Below are positions 35,068 to 46,539 of a stretch of 64,000 bases of DNA, piece after piece (the stretch's first letter is position 1; each line of letters begins with the position of its first letter). Position numbers and translations under genes: made by a program. This DNA is from Ptychodera flava (lineage: Eukaryota; Hemichordata; Enteropneusta; Ptychoderidae): assembly GCF_041260155.1 (NCBI RefSeq), contig NW_027248277.1, forward strand, positions 4,066,501 to 4,130,500, given 5' to 3'. The notes beneath the pieces are model-generated. The model made no database searches, was not told the DNA's origin, and saw only the letters and a program-made list of their open reading frames with translations.

Positions 35068-36984
35068 ACATGGAAAACAAAAAAAAACAAAAGTAGTCGA
35101 ATTATACAACTGACAACAATCTTCTGAAATCAAGGTTATGTACATGTCGTGCTGCATCAAGCATCGCATAGGGCTGGAAATTTAAGTGGAAAAAATTAAA
35201 ATTACCAACAATTAACACACTGTGCCCATTATCATCATGTTTGTTACACTGTAAAACATTGACAGAATATAATAGTGGGACATGACCCCAAGTTTATCAA
35301 ATCAAAAGTGCTCAATGATTGCTCAATGATTATTTATAAGTCAGGGATAGAAACACTTGTTGAAAATATAAAATGCGAGTTCTCATGGATTCGTCATCTC
35401 TAAATATAATGAATTGTATAGAAAGTCAATGTATACTGTGTAATTGGGAGTATCTGCTTGGTCCTTTTTAACTAATTCCTTTTAACTTTTAAAGAGTCCT
35501 GTTTCGTGGTTTTATCTTTTTTTCACACTGCATTATCTACTATAGTCTGGATGCTTAGTTTGTTGTCTGTAATTTGCAATTATTCTTACTTGTCTCTGTT
35601 TTTTTTAATTATGATTTTATACCATAGTAAGATATGTATTTTTATATGGGATGTATTGATTCCTGAATTCAATAAATAATGACAAAAATAAAAATATGCA
35701 TTTGTATACATGAGAACTTAGTAGAAGAGGGATGAGTTTTACTGGGACTTGATATGAAATTACTCTCTCTACGGCTTCACATTTCATCCATATAATTATT
35801 CAAAGAGTAGCTTTAAAGCATTAAAGTACACAGCAATATCCTCTGCATTGTACCTTCATTGTTACGAATGTAATGTATGGGAGTTGCCATGAAAAGTCAA
35901 TATGAAGTCAATATAATTCATACGAAAAAAGAAATAAGGTTACCAAAGACCTATCTCTGCCCATATTGGAATGTATTGTAAACAAGTAAGTATGAATGAC
36001 ATACATGTAGGGATATGTCCTTTCATCAAGTTTGCAAGAAACTTGTCCAGGCATGTCTGAGTGGTGGCTCTTGACAAGATGAAAATCAGAACGCCAAATG
36101 AGAACCAAAACGTTCATTACAGAAGAGTCTTGTTATAATTAGCAATTATAGCTGACTTTCTTGAATTTTAAATCTTTGAATGAACAACATGTGGAGGAAG
36201 TATCATCAGATTTAATACCGTTATTATTCAGGAAATAGATCGCTAAATACAAACATTTTTCCCAGTGTGGAGGTCCAGAATTGGTCTAAACCATTTTGGT
36301 GAAAATGTTAAAGGGACAAAGTCGGCCATTTTTCGTGAATTTTGTTTGATAAGAGATACTACTTATTTTATTTGATATGTTGAAAGATACTGAATGACTG
36401 GGTAACCATGCATATATTCGATCCCAGTTGTAGACACGATACATGAAACCATCATGAAAATGAATTGATGGTCATGACCATTAATTTATTTTCACCATGG
36501 TTTCATTTAATTCTGGCTAGGTAAGCCTCGCTTGCTGGAAAGACTGTTGAGGGCGCATGACAATATGGTTGAGGATAGAGCTGCGTAGCGGACGAGACGC
36601 TGTAAGAGAGTCTACCTTGTACCAAGTTTGAAAGGAATTGTCTGATATACCGGTACCTGTGTTGACGTAGGGACTGATGGACACATGGATGGACAGAGCC
36701 ACGTCCATGTACAGTATAAGTCTCCTGGGCCTAAATTAATTGCAGAACCTTTCCTGGTACACTCTCTAGCATGTTCTACACAGTATGGACTACTTTATAC
36801 AATGTTCTACACAAAATACCATAGATGTAGCAAAAAATTCTTACCTTTGATAGCACCTGGCTTGTTAGCGTCGCAAACGGTAGAATTTTCATCAAAATAC
36901 TTGGTCTTTGGTCAAAACATCCAGATAATCCTGCGTTGGCATCATTTTTAGCGTAGCGACTACTTAGACCCAGGGTGTTAATTA
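35068..36984. other. Intron of the minus-strand zinc-finger gene
   Basis: No reading frame with splice context and no element ends recognised. AT-rich. Confidence 0.4.
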
Positions 36985-37405
36985 CTGCACCCACTGCAAT
37001 GGCATCCTTACCAGGTGGGACAGTAGATTGAGTTTCAGAACTACAAATACAACACAGCATGTTGCCAGCCAGCCTACCTAGCCATCCCAGGTGGTTTAGC
37101 AAATTACATTTTAGAATTACAAATACAGCACTGCCTAGTGTTAGCCAACTTACCTAGCCATCCCAGGTGGTTTAGCAAATTACATTTTAGAATTACAAAT
37201 ACAGCACTGCCTAGTGTTAGCCAACTTACCTAGCCATCCCAGGTGGTTTAGCAAATTACATTTTAGAATTACAAATACAGCACTGCCTAGTGTTAGCCAA
37301 CTTACCTAGCCATCCCAGGTGGTTTAGCAAATTGCATTTTAGAATTACAAATACAGCACTGCCTAGTGTCAGCCAACTTACCTAGCCATCCTAGGTGGTA
37401 CAGTG
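36985..37405. repeat. 76-bp tandem repeat (GCCATCCCAGGTGGTTTAGC), split by an insertion
   Basis: Unit anchors at 37081, 37157, 37233, 37309 and 37385 are exactly 76 bp apart. Units 2-4 are almost identical, implying recent amplification. The array continues at 40385 after the 37406-40384 element. Confidence 0.92.
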
Positions 37406-38466
37406 CAGGGTTCGCTTGCGCTAACGATAGCCACAGTCGCAAATTGCAAATAAATGTCGGATGTGGCGAAAAAAAATTGCTACGCCTTCGCCACACGTGT
37501 TTGGAAAACCTAAGTAATTTTTAATTTTTAATCTTTGATACTTTATGGACAATGCTTTACATAGTGAGGCAATCACTGTAATTTTATCCAGATCACCAGA
37601 TTACAGTATATACAGCAGTTTGTAAATCATGTAAAAAATAAAAAAGAGGAACAATTGTGGCCAAGGATTAGACTTTGATTTTTCCAAGAACTCTCTTTGT
37701 TGTTTGTGTCATAATAAAAGTTAAAAATAAACAGAAGTTTATTTGTCCCTGTCTATAAAGAGAGGGGTCAATTTATTCACCAGCATTCATGAAATATAGA
37801 TCTGAACAGAGTTAAGACCAATTTTTGTTTAATACCGGTACATATTTTTTAATTGAAGTAGATAAAACTTTCACAATGGACCTGGAGTTTTACTGTGCTC
37901 CTTGTCATTATTATCTGCAGAGAAATTGGCAGAAAATGTGCTCAGTGGTTTATCTGTCGAGGAATTAAAGTGTATGTACAACAGCCCTGGCCAAACATGT
38001 GGATAATAAAGTACGGTACAAACGTTATTGAAAATAGGGTTTGTGAACTTTGTATGTGAAATTGAATTGTTGGATGTGGCTAATAAAAATTGCTTGTGGC
38101 TAAAAAATATTTGATCATTTTAGCCACACTAACAGATTGTGGCTACAATCAGTGTTTGATCTAGAGTGCGCCATTGCGCATTTTGCGCAAAAAAATCAGC
38201 TATGGCGCTATTTTCACAGACCATGGCGCCATTTCGGGCGCAATAATTCAAGGCCGGTACCTGGACATTTGTTTCCGCCAGGCCGCTATGTGTTTTCCGC
38301 CCATGCTAGCTACGACAACACGAGGATATACCGTAACGTGGTATATATTCAATCACGACATTTTTGCGACAATAACGTAAGTTGGCATGACGGCTTTGAC
38401 GGGACGTGTGCAGAAGGCCATGCGTCTTGCTACTATGCCGTGACTTCGACTGTATGTGTATCTTGA

Positions 38467-38581
38467 TAGCCCTGCGTACGATGCTGTGCATGCTGTGTGT
38501 TCCGCTACAGCTAATCGCCCCGCTCACCACTGAGCGGGGCGATTAGCTGTAGCGGAACACACAGCATCGTACGCAGGGCTA
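38467..38581. mobile_element. 115-bp near-perfect palindromic foldback, 9-bp TSD GTATCTTGA
   Basis: GTATCTTGA flanks both ends (38458-38466 and 38582-38590). The body TAGCCCTGCGTACGATGCTG...CAGCATCGTACGCAGGGCTA folds into one long hairpin with the loop region CACCACTG and a small asymmetry (CATGCTGTG) in the left arm. Same family as 5495-5815. Confidence 0.92.
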
Positions 38582-38655
38582 GTATCTTGAGTGATCTTCT
38601 GATAAAACCTTTGGATTGTCCCCTCACCCGCGCCCGACGATGAGGAGGTACAACG

Positions 38656-38721
38656 ATGGAAGAGTCAGAAACTGACACGCAGACCAATACTGCCGGTACG
38701 CAACACAACCGCACTCCGCAG
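38656..38721 (+). CDS. Possible short first exon inside the 38150 element
   Basis: ATG opens a 22-codon frame (MEESETDTQTNTAGTQHNR...) ending at a donor CCGCAG/GTGAAT. Short acidic first exons are common in transposase genes, but no downstream exon was found, so this is tentative. Confidence 0.2.
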
Positions 38722-40389
38722 GTGAATAAATTTTTGGAATTTTACCGTTGACCTCGATATGTAACTATGCAAGTCTGTAGTACGTTATGATCAAATAGCA
38801 AGCAATTCTTATATGGTATAACTATTTTACACGATGGAGTTCGAGTGGCCGGGACTGGTATTCAGTGCATTATGGACGCTAATTTCTGACATTTCTCGGG
38901 TTGATCAAAATATCCGAGTGGCACAGAATAGGTATGTTTGTAAACTAGCTGCGAGTTTCCGAGGACAAGTCACTTGATTATTTATTCGTTTGGCAGTGAC
39001 TCGCATACCAGCGTGGTAGCCACGTGGGGTTTCCAGTCGTACAAAAACAGTTTCATATTTCCGTCATCAAACAAATAGAGAAGAGCGTGAGTGTGTTTTT
39101 TGTCTCATTTTAATTTTTCTCTAGTATATGCAAATCTAGTATTTTCCAGTTTTGATAATTTATTTTTTTCAACTTTTTACTGTGAACCCCAAATTTTATT
39201 ATGGTCTTTTACTCTAAACTTGAAATTTTGGAGAAATATAAAATAAAGGAAACACTCTCAAATCTAAGTTTACTATTTCTCTTGATACCGAAATCTAGTA
39301 TTTAACATTTTTATAGTTTATTATTTAAATTTATTTACCCCCTCTTTTTATTTTATTCCTTTACTCCTTACTTAAATTAATTCAGAAATGGTACGTGTTA
39401 GAGTAAAATCTTTATTAAAATCAGATTTGGCATTTCAGTGTTTACAGCTCAATCAAAAAATAAATCATATTTTCTTCTTTCAGGTGAAGTGGCTGTCATA
39501 ATGGTACTGGTTGTACTATGGACATGATGAATGGTAGCTGATGATACATGTCTGCAATAAAACATATGCATAATCATCAGTATTGAGTTGAGAAATGGTC
39601 AACATTTGGAAAAAAAACCTGAATAAAAGTGTGTTATTAAATGTTGACTCACCTGTACGCCTGTCTTTTTGTAGAGATCCTTCTTGTGGGTGAACTTCCA
39701 GTCACTGCAGTAACTTCATATTATTTGATTAAAGGGACAGTAGCTGTCACTTTTAATAGGCTGCTTTCAGTGTTTTTATTCTGAGTATCAAATGGTTTTT
39801 GTAATTCTTAAAAATTCAAGTTTGTCAACAAAGTCTGTATATCCACTCTGTTTCTACCAATATTTATAGTTGTGTTATTGTTGACAATCGAATCTAAATT
39901 AGATTGTGAGCAAAAAGGTTTACTTTAAAACTAAAACGTGTATAACTAAAACGTAGTTGACAAACTGATTGCTAGTGAAATAACTTGTAGCTCAATAGAA
40001 AACTGCCGTTGTTGAATGACACATAGAAATAAAATATCAATAATTACAGCTACTGCACCTTTTTCTCAATTCCTTCAGCACAAAGTGGAATCTGTCTTTG
40101 CATAAGTTGCCTGGCAACCCAGTCTGTCCATTATAAGCCTTTTAAAAACAACTGATTACAATTTTAATTTGATTAATAATTCCGGGGGGGGGGGGACCAC
40201 TTTTTATTCGCTCTTTAGGATCAACAAGGGCCCTCTTTAAAAATTGCAAGGGGCCCAGTATGGCCCCCTATTTTTGCCAATGGCCCCTTTTTTTTCAAGG
40301 GAGTGGGCCCACAATGGCCCCTATTTTTGGAGTCCTAGATCAAACACTGTGGCTACAATGAAAAAATTCCTAGCGCCAACACTGCAGTG

Positions 40390-40625
40390 GATTGAGTTTC
40401 AGAATTACAACTACTGGTATAACACTGCCTAGTCAATAGCCATTCCTTGTGGTACAACATATTGAGTTTCAGGATTACAACTACAACACTGTCAGCCAAC
40501 TTACCACACCACCCCATGTGGTACAGTGGATTGAGTTTCAGAACTACATATACAGTACTGCATACATGTAGTGCTAGCCAACTTACCTTAAGCCATCCCA
40601 TGTTATAGAGGAGTTAGTTTCAGAA
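40390..40625. repeat. Right part of the 76-bp array, diverged units
   Basis: Two to three longer, diverged units with GATTGAGTTTCAGAATTACA and CCATGTGGTACAGTGG, the form that also gives the empty target site for the 37406 element. Confidence 0.75.
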
Positions 40626-40696
40626 TTAATCATTTCCACTCCTTCCCATTCACCAAGCTTATGTTTTTTTTAAACAATTACATTGGGAAAAGGAAA

Positions 40697-42092
40697 CAGG
40701 GCCTGAAAATTTAATTTTTATCCACTTGTCCCCGGACAAGTAGCCTCTATTTTTCTACTTGTCCGTAGCAGAAACTCACTTGCCCTGAAAATTTTCAAAA
40801 AAAAATGATTCTGCTCTTACCCAGATTGTGGGACCTCTCCTACCATGGTTTGTGACAAATTGGTGGTATTTACAGTTTATAATTGTAAAATAAGTACATT
40901 ACCATAATGAAAATTATTTAATATGCTTTCGTCGTTTATGGGAATTCTTTCCAGTTACCGCATTAAGATGTGTTTAACAGAAATAAATACTAGTAAGTAG
41001 TAAGATGTTTCATCACATTTATGACTACAAAAGTAGAAGTGATTGAAGACAATAGTCTAATAATGCAGACATTTAACATGGTTTTTTCACTACTGCTGTA
41101 AAGATCACTTCATTTTTATAATTGCCCAAATGATTGATACTTTTTCATTGAAATTGCAAAAAAATAGGTTGAAAACACTTAATATCTGAGAGAAACTCCT
41201 TTCTGTTCATAATAGCAATAGCAACTTGCCATACCACGGCTTTGACAAGCTAGGTGGCTTTTGTTAACGTCCGCTACAATCAAGATAGGGGTCTTGACCA
41301 TATAAGGAATTCAGCATGGTGACCTTCACAAGCATGCTGCGTACGATTGAAGAGTAGCATGAGACTCCTTCTGGATAAATTTCTGACTGCAAAATACTAC
41401 TTTGAAAGACAGGGATATAGTGCTTCATCAAAATTTTGGAGTTACTGACATTTTTAGGGAAAGTTGTGAGTTTCCATCACACCACAAAGTGCCGTTGAAC
41501 TTTGATGCTCCGTGCAGTGTGAGTGTGGCTAGAAATTTCATTCTCCGTACACACTGTGTACTGTACTGTAGCTAGCAGGTTAGTTGGGTAGAGAAACCGT
41601 GGTTGTCAATAAAGTTTGCTTTACTGTTTCACTGTCCTAATTGTTAGGTGAAAAGTTAGTTGTTCTATTTGAAATGATCTAGGCTTCCGCTTCAAACATC
41701 ACTGTCTGGTTATTATCTCGTTACATTTTACATGTAAAATGAGTGGAGAAGTACGTGGGGCCCGGCATTTGCCCCAGGCTCCCAGTGGCTAGTGGACGCA
41801 AATCGACTTGCTTATACCATGAATCGCAAACTGCAACAGAGTAACTGATTTTTCTTTAGTGTTTCCGTTGAGACGAAAAAATAAGCCCTGATTTGAGTGC
41901 GTTCCAGTGACTCATGTCTGGTACTTTTGGGGGACATTGTTTCTAATTTGCGTCAAAAGACGAAAGAACGCACTCTTGGCAAAACACTGAGTTGACTCTG
42001 AACTTTCTGCCCGCGGGCAAGTGGAGGCTAGTTTTGCGCTAGTCCGTATGAGTGTGTCCCGGGCATCGGGCAAGCGTAATTTTCAGGCCCTG
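40697..42092. mobile_element. 1.4-kb CAGGGCCTGAAAATT-ended element, 5-bp TSD GGAAA
   Basis: GGAAA flanks both ends (40692-40696 and 42093-42097). Termini CAGGGCCTGAAAATTTAA and, from the right, CAGGGCCTGAAAATTACG. Subterminal CTTGTCC/GGACAAG words are repeated near both ends. No transposase was found. The end type and TSD length match the element at 37406, so both may belong to one hAT-related group that makes 5-bp duplications. Confidence 0.82.
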
Positions 42093-42097
42093 GGAAA

Positions 42098-42614
42098 ACT
42101 TTCTTGAAACAACCAAGTGAATGATACTATTCTACTGTTTGTTTTTGCTAAGAATACAATAGAATTGTGGTGTAGTGCTCTAAAACTAAATTCACGGGAA
42201 AAGTCATGGCTTAATTGAGAAAGATGTAGTTTCTCTGTGACACAAATATGTCTTACGGTGTGTTTTACATGTCCAGATTGAGCTTTTTTCCAGATATGCA
42301 TTAATTACGATATGCAATGCAGTGCAGACAACAGATTTTGTAATGAACTTTACACTCAGAAATTTAACAGATTTCGTAATGAACTTTACACTCAGAAAAT
42401 GCAAAAATTTGTATATTCTTATGCCAAATGATAAAGTAGTGATTCTGATACCATAGCATTAATGAAGGCAACCATAAAGCTAAATATTGAATTTCAAAGA
42501 TCTATTACGCCAGTGGATCAGAAACAGTGTTTCAAGAAACATAAGCTATCATTTCAACAAACCTAAATGAGGTAATCCCTGTGAACTTAATTGAAAATAT
42601 AATTTAAGTTTGTA
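42098..42614. other. No gene recognised
   Basis: A 35-bp near-identical duplication lies at about 42333-42398 (TTTGTAATGAACTTTACACT / TTCGTAATGAACTTTACACT). Confidence 0.5.
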
Positions 42615-42618
42615 ATAA

Positions 42619-42893
42619 CCCTTTTCCTGCCAGACAGTAATAACTGTATCACTTCCCCATTAGCCAAGTCAGTAAAAAGCGGTATTGAGCCAAAACATGA
42701 CGTATTTTCACCCACTTGGCTTGGTATGTTATAGCATCTTTTGTCCCAAAAAAATCAACTTTACAGTATTATGTTTTCAACAGCCTTCAAATGTACAGTA
42801 TTATGTTAAAATACATCATATGGAATACGTTGTGTTTCATTAATTTTAACCATCTTGACCTGGTGGTGAAATATGGACTTGGCAGGAAAAGGG
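42619..42893. mobile_element. piggyBac-type MITE, TTAACCCTTTTCCTGCCA ends
   Basis: Left CCCTTTTCCTGCCAGACA after ATAA (one change from TTAA), right TTGGCAGGAAAAGGG followed by TTAA (42894-42897). Subterminal AAGTC words are mirrored as well. No coding capacity. Confidence 0.82.
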
Positions 42894-43269
42894 TTAAAGT
42901 TTCTTCAAACCATAGTTTTGAACAAAATTAAGCAAATTTTGAGGAAAAAAATTCCCTGAAACTTAAAATTGCCATGTGAATACTCTCAAAAGCATTTCAA
43001 AGCCCACACCTCTACATGAACAAATACAGTACATGTACCGGTATGTTCAAATAACCCCCCCCCCAAAGCAAACATGTATTATGTCAACATTGTTACATTG
43101 TAGCAAAAATACTGAAAAAATAACACATGTAGCAAAAATACTGAAAAAATAACACATGGTTTAATATTGTAGTAGTTCAGGATGTTAGCAGCGTCATGTT
43201 CTGAGATATCTGAACTTTTATGAAATGAATGGAACTCTTCGGAAACCTACAATTTGCATGTTTACCCAC

Positions 43270-44420
43270 CTTCCTTTGCCATGGAATTATCATCATCTTT
43301 GTCAGATAGAAACGCGTGCTGTCCGTGTGTCTCATCATCATCTGACTCTCTATGATCTCCATTTCCTTCCAACTCTTGATTGCTGTCATCCATTTCAACA
43401 TTTTCATCTCTCTGGTCTTGAATGACGGTATCTTGCGCTACGCTGTTTGCTTCACTCTGTTTGTCTCCATGTATTCCCTGTGTACCACCCTCACCTCTTT
43501 CCGTTGCAGTTTTCAAACACTTGTACACTTCCCCAACATTGTCATCAAAATCAATGCTGTCAGCTCTACTGTCAGCACAGATGCCGTCTGTACTTGAATG
43601 TGAATCAGTTTCATTTTTAATAGTTTGAATGCATTGATTTGCACTCATTGTCTTTCCTTCTACCTGGTTACTAAACTGTTCTGCTGAGTATCTTCCAATC
43701 CACTCTCATCGCTATCGTTTTCCTCTTTCACGGTTACTCCAATCTGTGGTATTGTACCATTTGGTTGATTGCTGTCTTGGTGAAATGACAGTGAGGGTTG
43801 GGATGACTGGAAATCCATGTCATCTTCTGTGTATAAATGATTTGTGTCATTCTCTCTTCTTTGCTGAGTGACATAATCGTATCGTTGCGTTAGGTGTCTA
43901 GGAACCATAAATGTTGCATCAAAACGGTCAAAAAAGTTATTAACAGTCGGTTCTAATGTATTTTTTTTCACGGACGTACGTCTGCATTGTGTGGAACCAA
44001 CAAAGAATCTACCATGGGCTTGGGCATTACGCTGAAGTTTGCACAGAATATCAGTTTCTGTCAGGAGATGGTTATCAGTCACTGATCCTAATAACTGATT
44101 GACTTCGATAATCCCACATGGATAGGGTACACTGGGTGATTCAGTTGTGCTACCATGTGATGTCATCAATTCAGGTGTGGTCGGCTGTGATGTCATCGAT
44201 TCAGGTGTGGTGGGTTGTGATGTCATCAATTCAGGTGTGGTCGGCTGTGATGTCATCAATTCAGGTGCATTGGGTTGTGATGTCATCATTCAGGTCTGGT
44301 AGGCTGTGATGTCGTCACTAGGTCTGGTAGGCTGTGATGTCGTCACTATTTGGCTGCTATTGACTGCTAGCCTTATAATGCGCCCACTTTGACACAAATA
44401 GTTTACCAACAGTGTCATAT
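43270..44420 (-). CDS. Acidic internal exon of the zinc-finger gene, with 10-residue repeats
   Basis: Acceptor TCTGTTACAG ends at 44421 and donor GTGGGTAAAC begins at 43269, both on the minus strand. The exon opens with MTLLVNYLCQSGR, then five or more copies of MTSQPTTPEL encoded by a 30-bp repeat, a region with VNNFFDRFDATFMV, and a long Glu/Asp/Ser-rich tail with VKEENDSDESGLED, which includes a sumoylation-type VKEE. It probably supplies a regulatory, disordered part of the protein whose fingers are in 34273-35059. The frame breaks in the repeat (about 44290-44330) and near 43652-43668. Phases fit both neighbours: 48527-48649 ends in one base and this exon supplies two. Confidence 0.7.
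44160..44335 (-). repeat. 30-bp coding minisatellite
   Basis: Units of the form TGATGTCATCAATTCAGGTG + TGGTCGGCTG recur about six times. The two outermost (44291-44335) are shortened to 27-28 bp, which breaks the frame there. Confidence 0.88.
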
Positions 44421-44423
44421 CTG

Positions 44424-45541
44424 TAACAGAGCAATGTATGAATCATTTACATTTACTTTCAGCAAATGGACACAAAGCAGGTAATAGGAACTTGAACAAC
44501 TGCTAAATTGCTGAATTGAAGTCTAAATTCTGGGAAGAAAGAAAAAAGTTGAACTACTGACTTTAGTTTGAGCAGAAATTAGTAGAATCCTCCTTGATTC
44601 CTTTCTCTGATGACAACTCAGCAACTGCAGCAATGGGCTGCCAAATTAAATAAGGTGTGCGCAAAGGACTATGGGATTAGCTGTCACATTCTACGATCAC
44701 ACAACATTCTGCCACAACATAAAATTAATTTCAAGGTACTAGTAAAATTAATTCTAGCTACATTAACTAGTTCGGCATGTTAAATTAGATAGAAAATGGA
44801 AAATCATTTTGATATACTGATAAAACTTAATACTTCACTACACAAAATTAATTCGAACACATAAATTTATTTTAACAGATTAAATTTTTTCCTTGAAATA
44901 GAAAATTAATTCAAGCAGCATGGTTAGCCCTTTGAGCACTGTAATTTTCTTCCGCAAAAATTTAAGTGAGAAATTTTACCAATTTTTATGAATTTTCCTG
45001 TCATTTATTGATAATTGTGGACCACATGGACATTACATTGGATTTGTTACAGTTTTTTCTCAAAATTCGGTAAAAATTTAGAAAAATTTGACTGGGGTTT
45101 ATTTTATAAAGGGTAGAAAAATAGACTTTGGTGCTCTAAAAGTTAATTATATCAAGGAATATAAAAATTAATTGACAGTACTAGTAAAATTAGTTTGAGA
45201 CTACATAAAATGATTGTAACACATTAAAATAGTGACAACATCCTGTTCGCTCCCATATAGTTATCAACCAAGTCAACAATTGTATGAAACATGGACATAC
45301 ATATACTGACAGACTGACATACACAGACTGGTACAGAGTGATGACATTGACCCAAAGTGTGCCTTGGCCCATGGAGAGAGATAAAGATATAACAAACAGC
45401 TGAATGTAACGATAAAATAGTTAAGTATAGGCCTATACAGGCACTGGCAGGTATCGCAAGCTGGTTGATAAATACGATATCTCTCTTCGACAAATGATCA
45501 CTGATGGCATCGGTGACATGGGGCCTTAGTTAGTGACCACT
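44424..45541. other. Intronic; AT-rich repeat of AAAATTAATT-type words around a MITE
   Basis: ACTAGTAAAATTAATT and related words recur between 44720 and 45220. A piggyBac-type MITE sits in the middle. No coding signature. Confidence 0.5.
44938..45142. mobile_element. piggyBac-type MITE, TTAACCCTTTGAG family, copy 2
   Basis: Matches 33383-33599 over its length (ATTTTACCAATTTTTAT, GATAATTxTGGACCA, ACTTTGGxGCTC). Flanks TTAG and TTAA (45143-45146). More diverged than copy 1. Confidence 0.82.
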
Positions 45542-45807
45542 ACCTATCTGACTTACAGATTGATATATGGTGGGTGCCACATGTGGGGCAGGATGCGCGT
45601 ACTATTTCGAAACACCTGACATCACTTCTTGGTCTTTAGGCCAGAGGTCCATATATCTTTCTTGAATGAATTTGACTTTGTTTGTGTACCGTCTATTTAC
45701 TGTCTGTTCTGTGCTGTTTTGTGTCTATGTTTACAACTATTGTCTTACAAATTTTGACCTAGTGTTATTGGATTATGGATTGGTATGATTGCGATTATTT
45801 TACAGCA
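45542..45807 (+). repeat. Dispersed GGTGCCACATGTGGGGCAGG repeat, copy 2
   Basis: Aligns with 1108-1385 from ACCTATCTGAC to GATTGCGATTATTTTA with scattered substitutions and small gaps. Both copies stop matching at the same points, suggesting true element ends. Confidence 0.72.
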
Positions 45808-46539
45808 ATTTGATTAGTTTCTTTTCCTTTTCTACTTCTGTGATAATCTTTAAGAAATCAATCTGCAAGGCAGTTTATGTATTGACAATATGTTATCTTT
45901 TACAAGCACACAGTAAACTGTTCTTGATTTTTCATTTACAATATTTGACATAGACTGAAATACATAACATGCAACCAATGTTTACACTTTGCCCATATAC
46001 CAGATACATGGAGAAATTTCAACATACAATCATCAACTCAGAAACCCTACAGGGAAAACATTGTTTTCTTCCAGAACAGCTGGTGCATCCACATCTGGAA
46101 CAACTTACAAATTTAACCAATTACACAAGGGATAAAGTTAAACTGTGGTGAGCTTGACTATTCCTTTCAAAGCCTTACCGAATTTTACATCTTAAACTAA
46201 AATACACTGCATGGTTAATTGAAATGTGCACAAAAATACATCGGGGTGGACCATTTGATAAGGGATGGTGTCTGGAAGATCGATGAGGTACATTATCTTT
46301 TTTATCCAATCCATTGTACATTCTTTTTTCCCCACTCTCCCACCTTTTCTTTTTTGTCAAACCTTCTCTGGCTGAATTTTTTATTGGCATTTGTTTTGGA
46401 ATTTTTTCAAAATCTGCCAGGATTTTTTTACCGCATTTCAAAACAAATACAGTTTACCATATCAAATGCTTACTAAATCACCACATTATATACTCTTAGT
46501 TCCAGTAGGTATAAAATTACCAAAAAAATCTTAAAAATT
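45808..46539. other. No gene recognised; possible GGGGTGGACCATTTGATAAG terminus at 46241
   Basis: The word GGGGTGGACCATTTGATAAG resembles the terminus of the TTA-flanked element at 1967, but no matching right end was found. Confidence 0.4.

Larger units (their letters stand above)
38150..40349. mobile_element. 2.2-kb element, CAGTGTTTGATCTAG ends, 10-bp direct repeats
   Basis: TGGCTACAAT flanks both ends exactly (38140-38149 and 40350-40359). Terminal inverted repeats CAGTGTTTGATCTAGAGTG and, from the right, CAGTGTTTGATCTAGGACTC. The left part is rich in ATGGCGCCAT-like words and the right part in GGGCCC/GGCCCC words. CAGTG ends suggest hAT, but a 10-bp duplication is longer than usual. No transposase core is visible. 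Confidence 0.8.
37406..40384. mobile_element. CAGGG-ended element with 5-bp TSD CAGTG, inserted in the 76-bp array
   Basis: CAGTG flanks both sides (37401-37405 and 40385-40389). Uninterrupted array units show the empty site as GGTACAGTGGATTG. Ends CAGGGTTCGCTTGCGCTA and, read from the right, CAGTGTTGGCGCTAGG are related. Most of its length is a later insertion (38150-40349), leaving about 770 bp. CAG ends suggest a hAT relative; the 5-bp duplication resembles that of the element at 40697. A related fragment may lie at 29640-29765. Confidence 0.75.

Noticed and set aside
46241-46445. Second Harbinger-like element
   Set aside because: A terminus-like word is present, but no mirrored right end or TTA pair was found.
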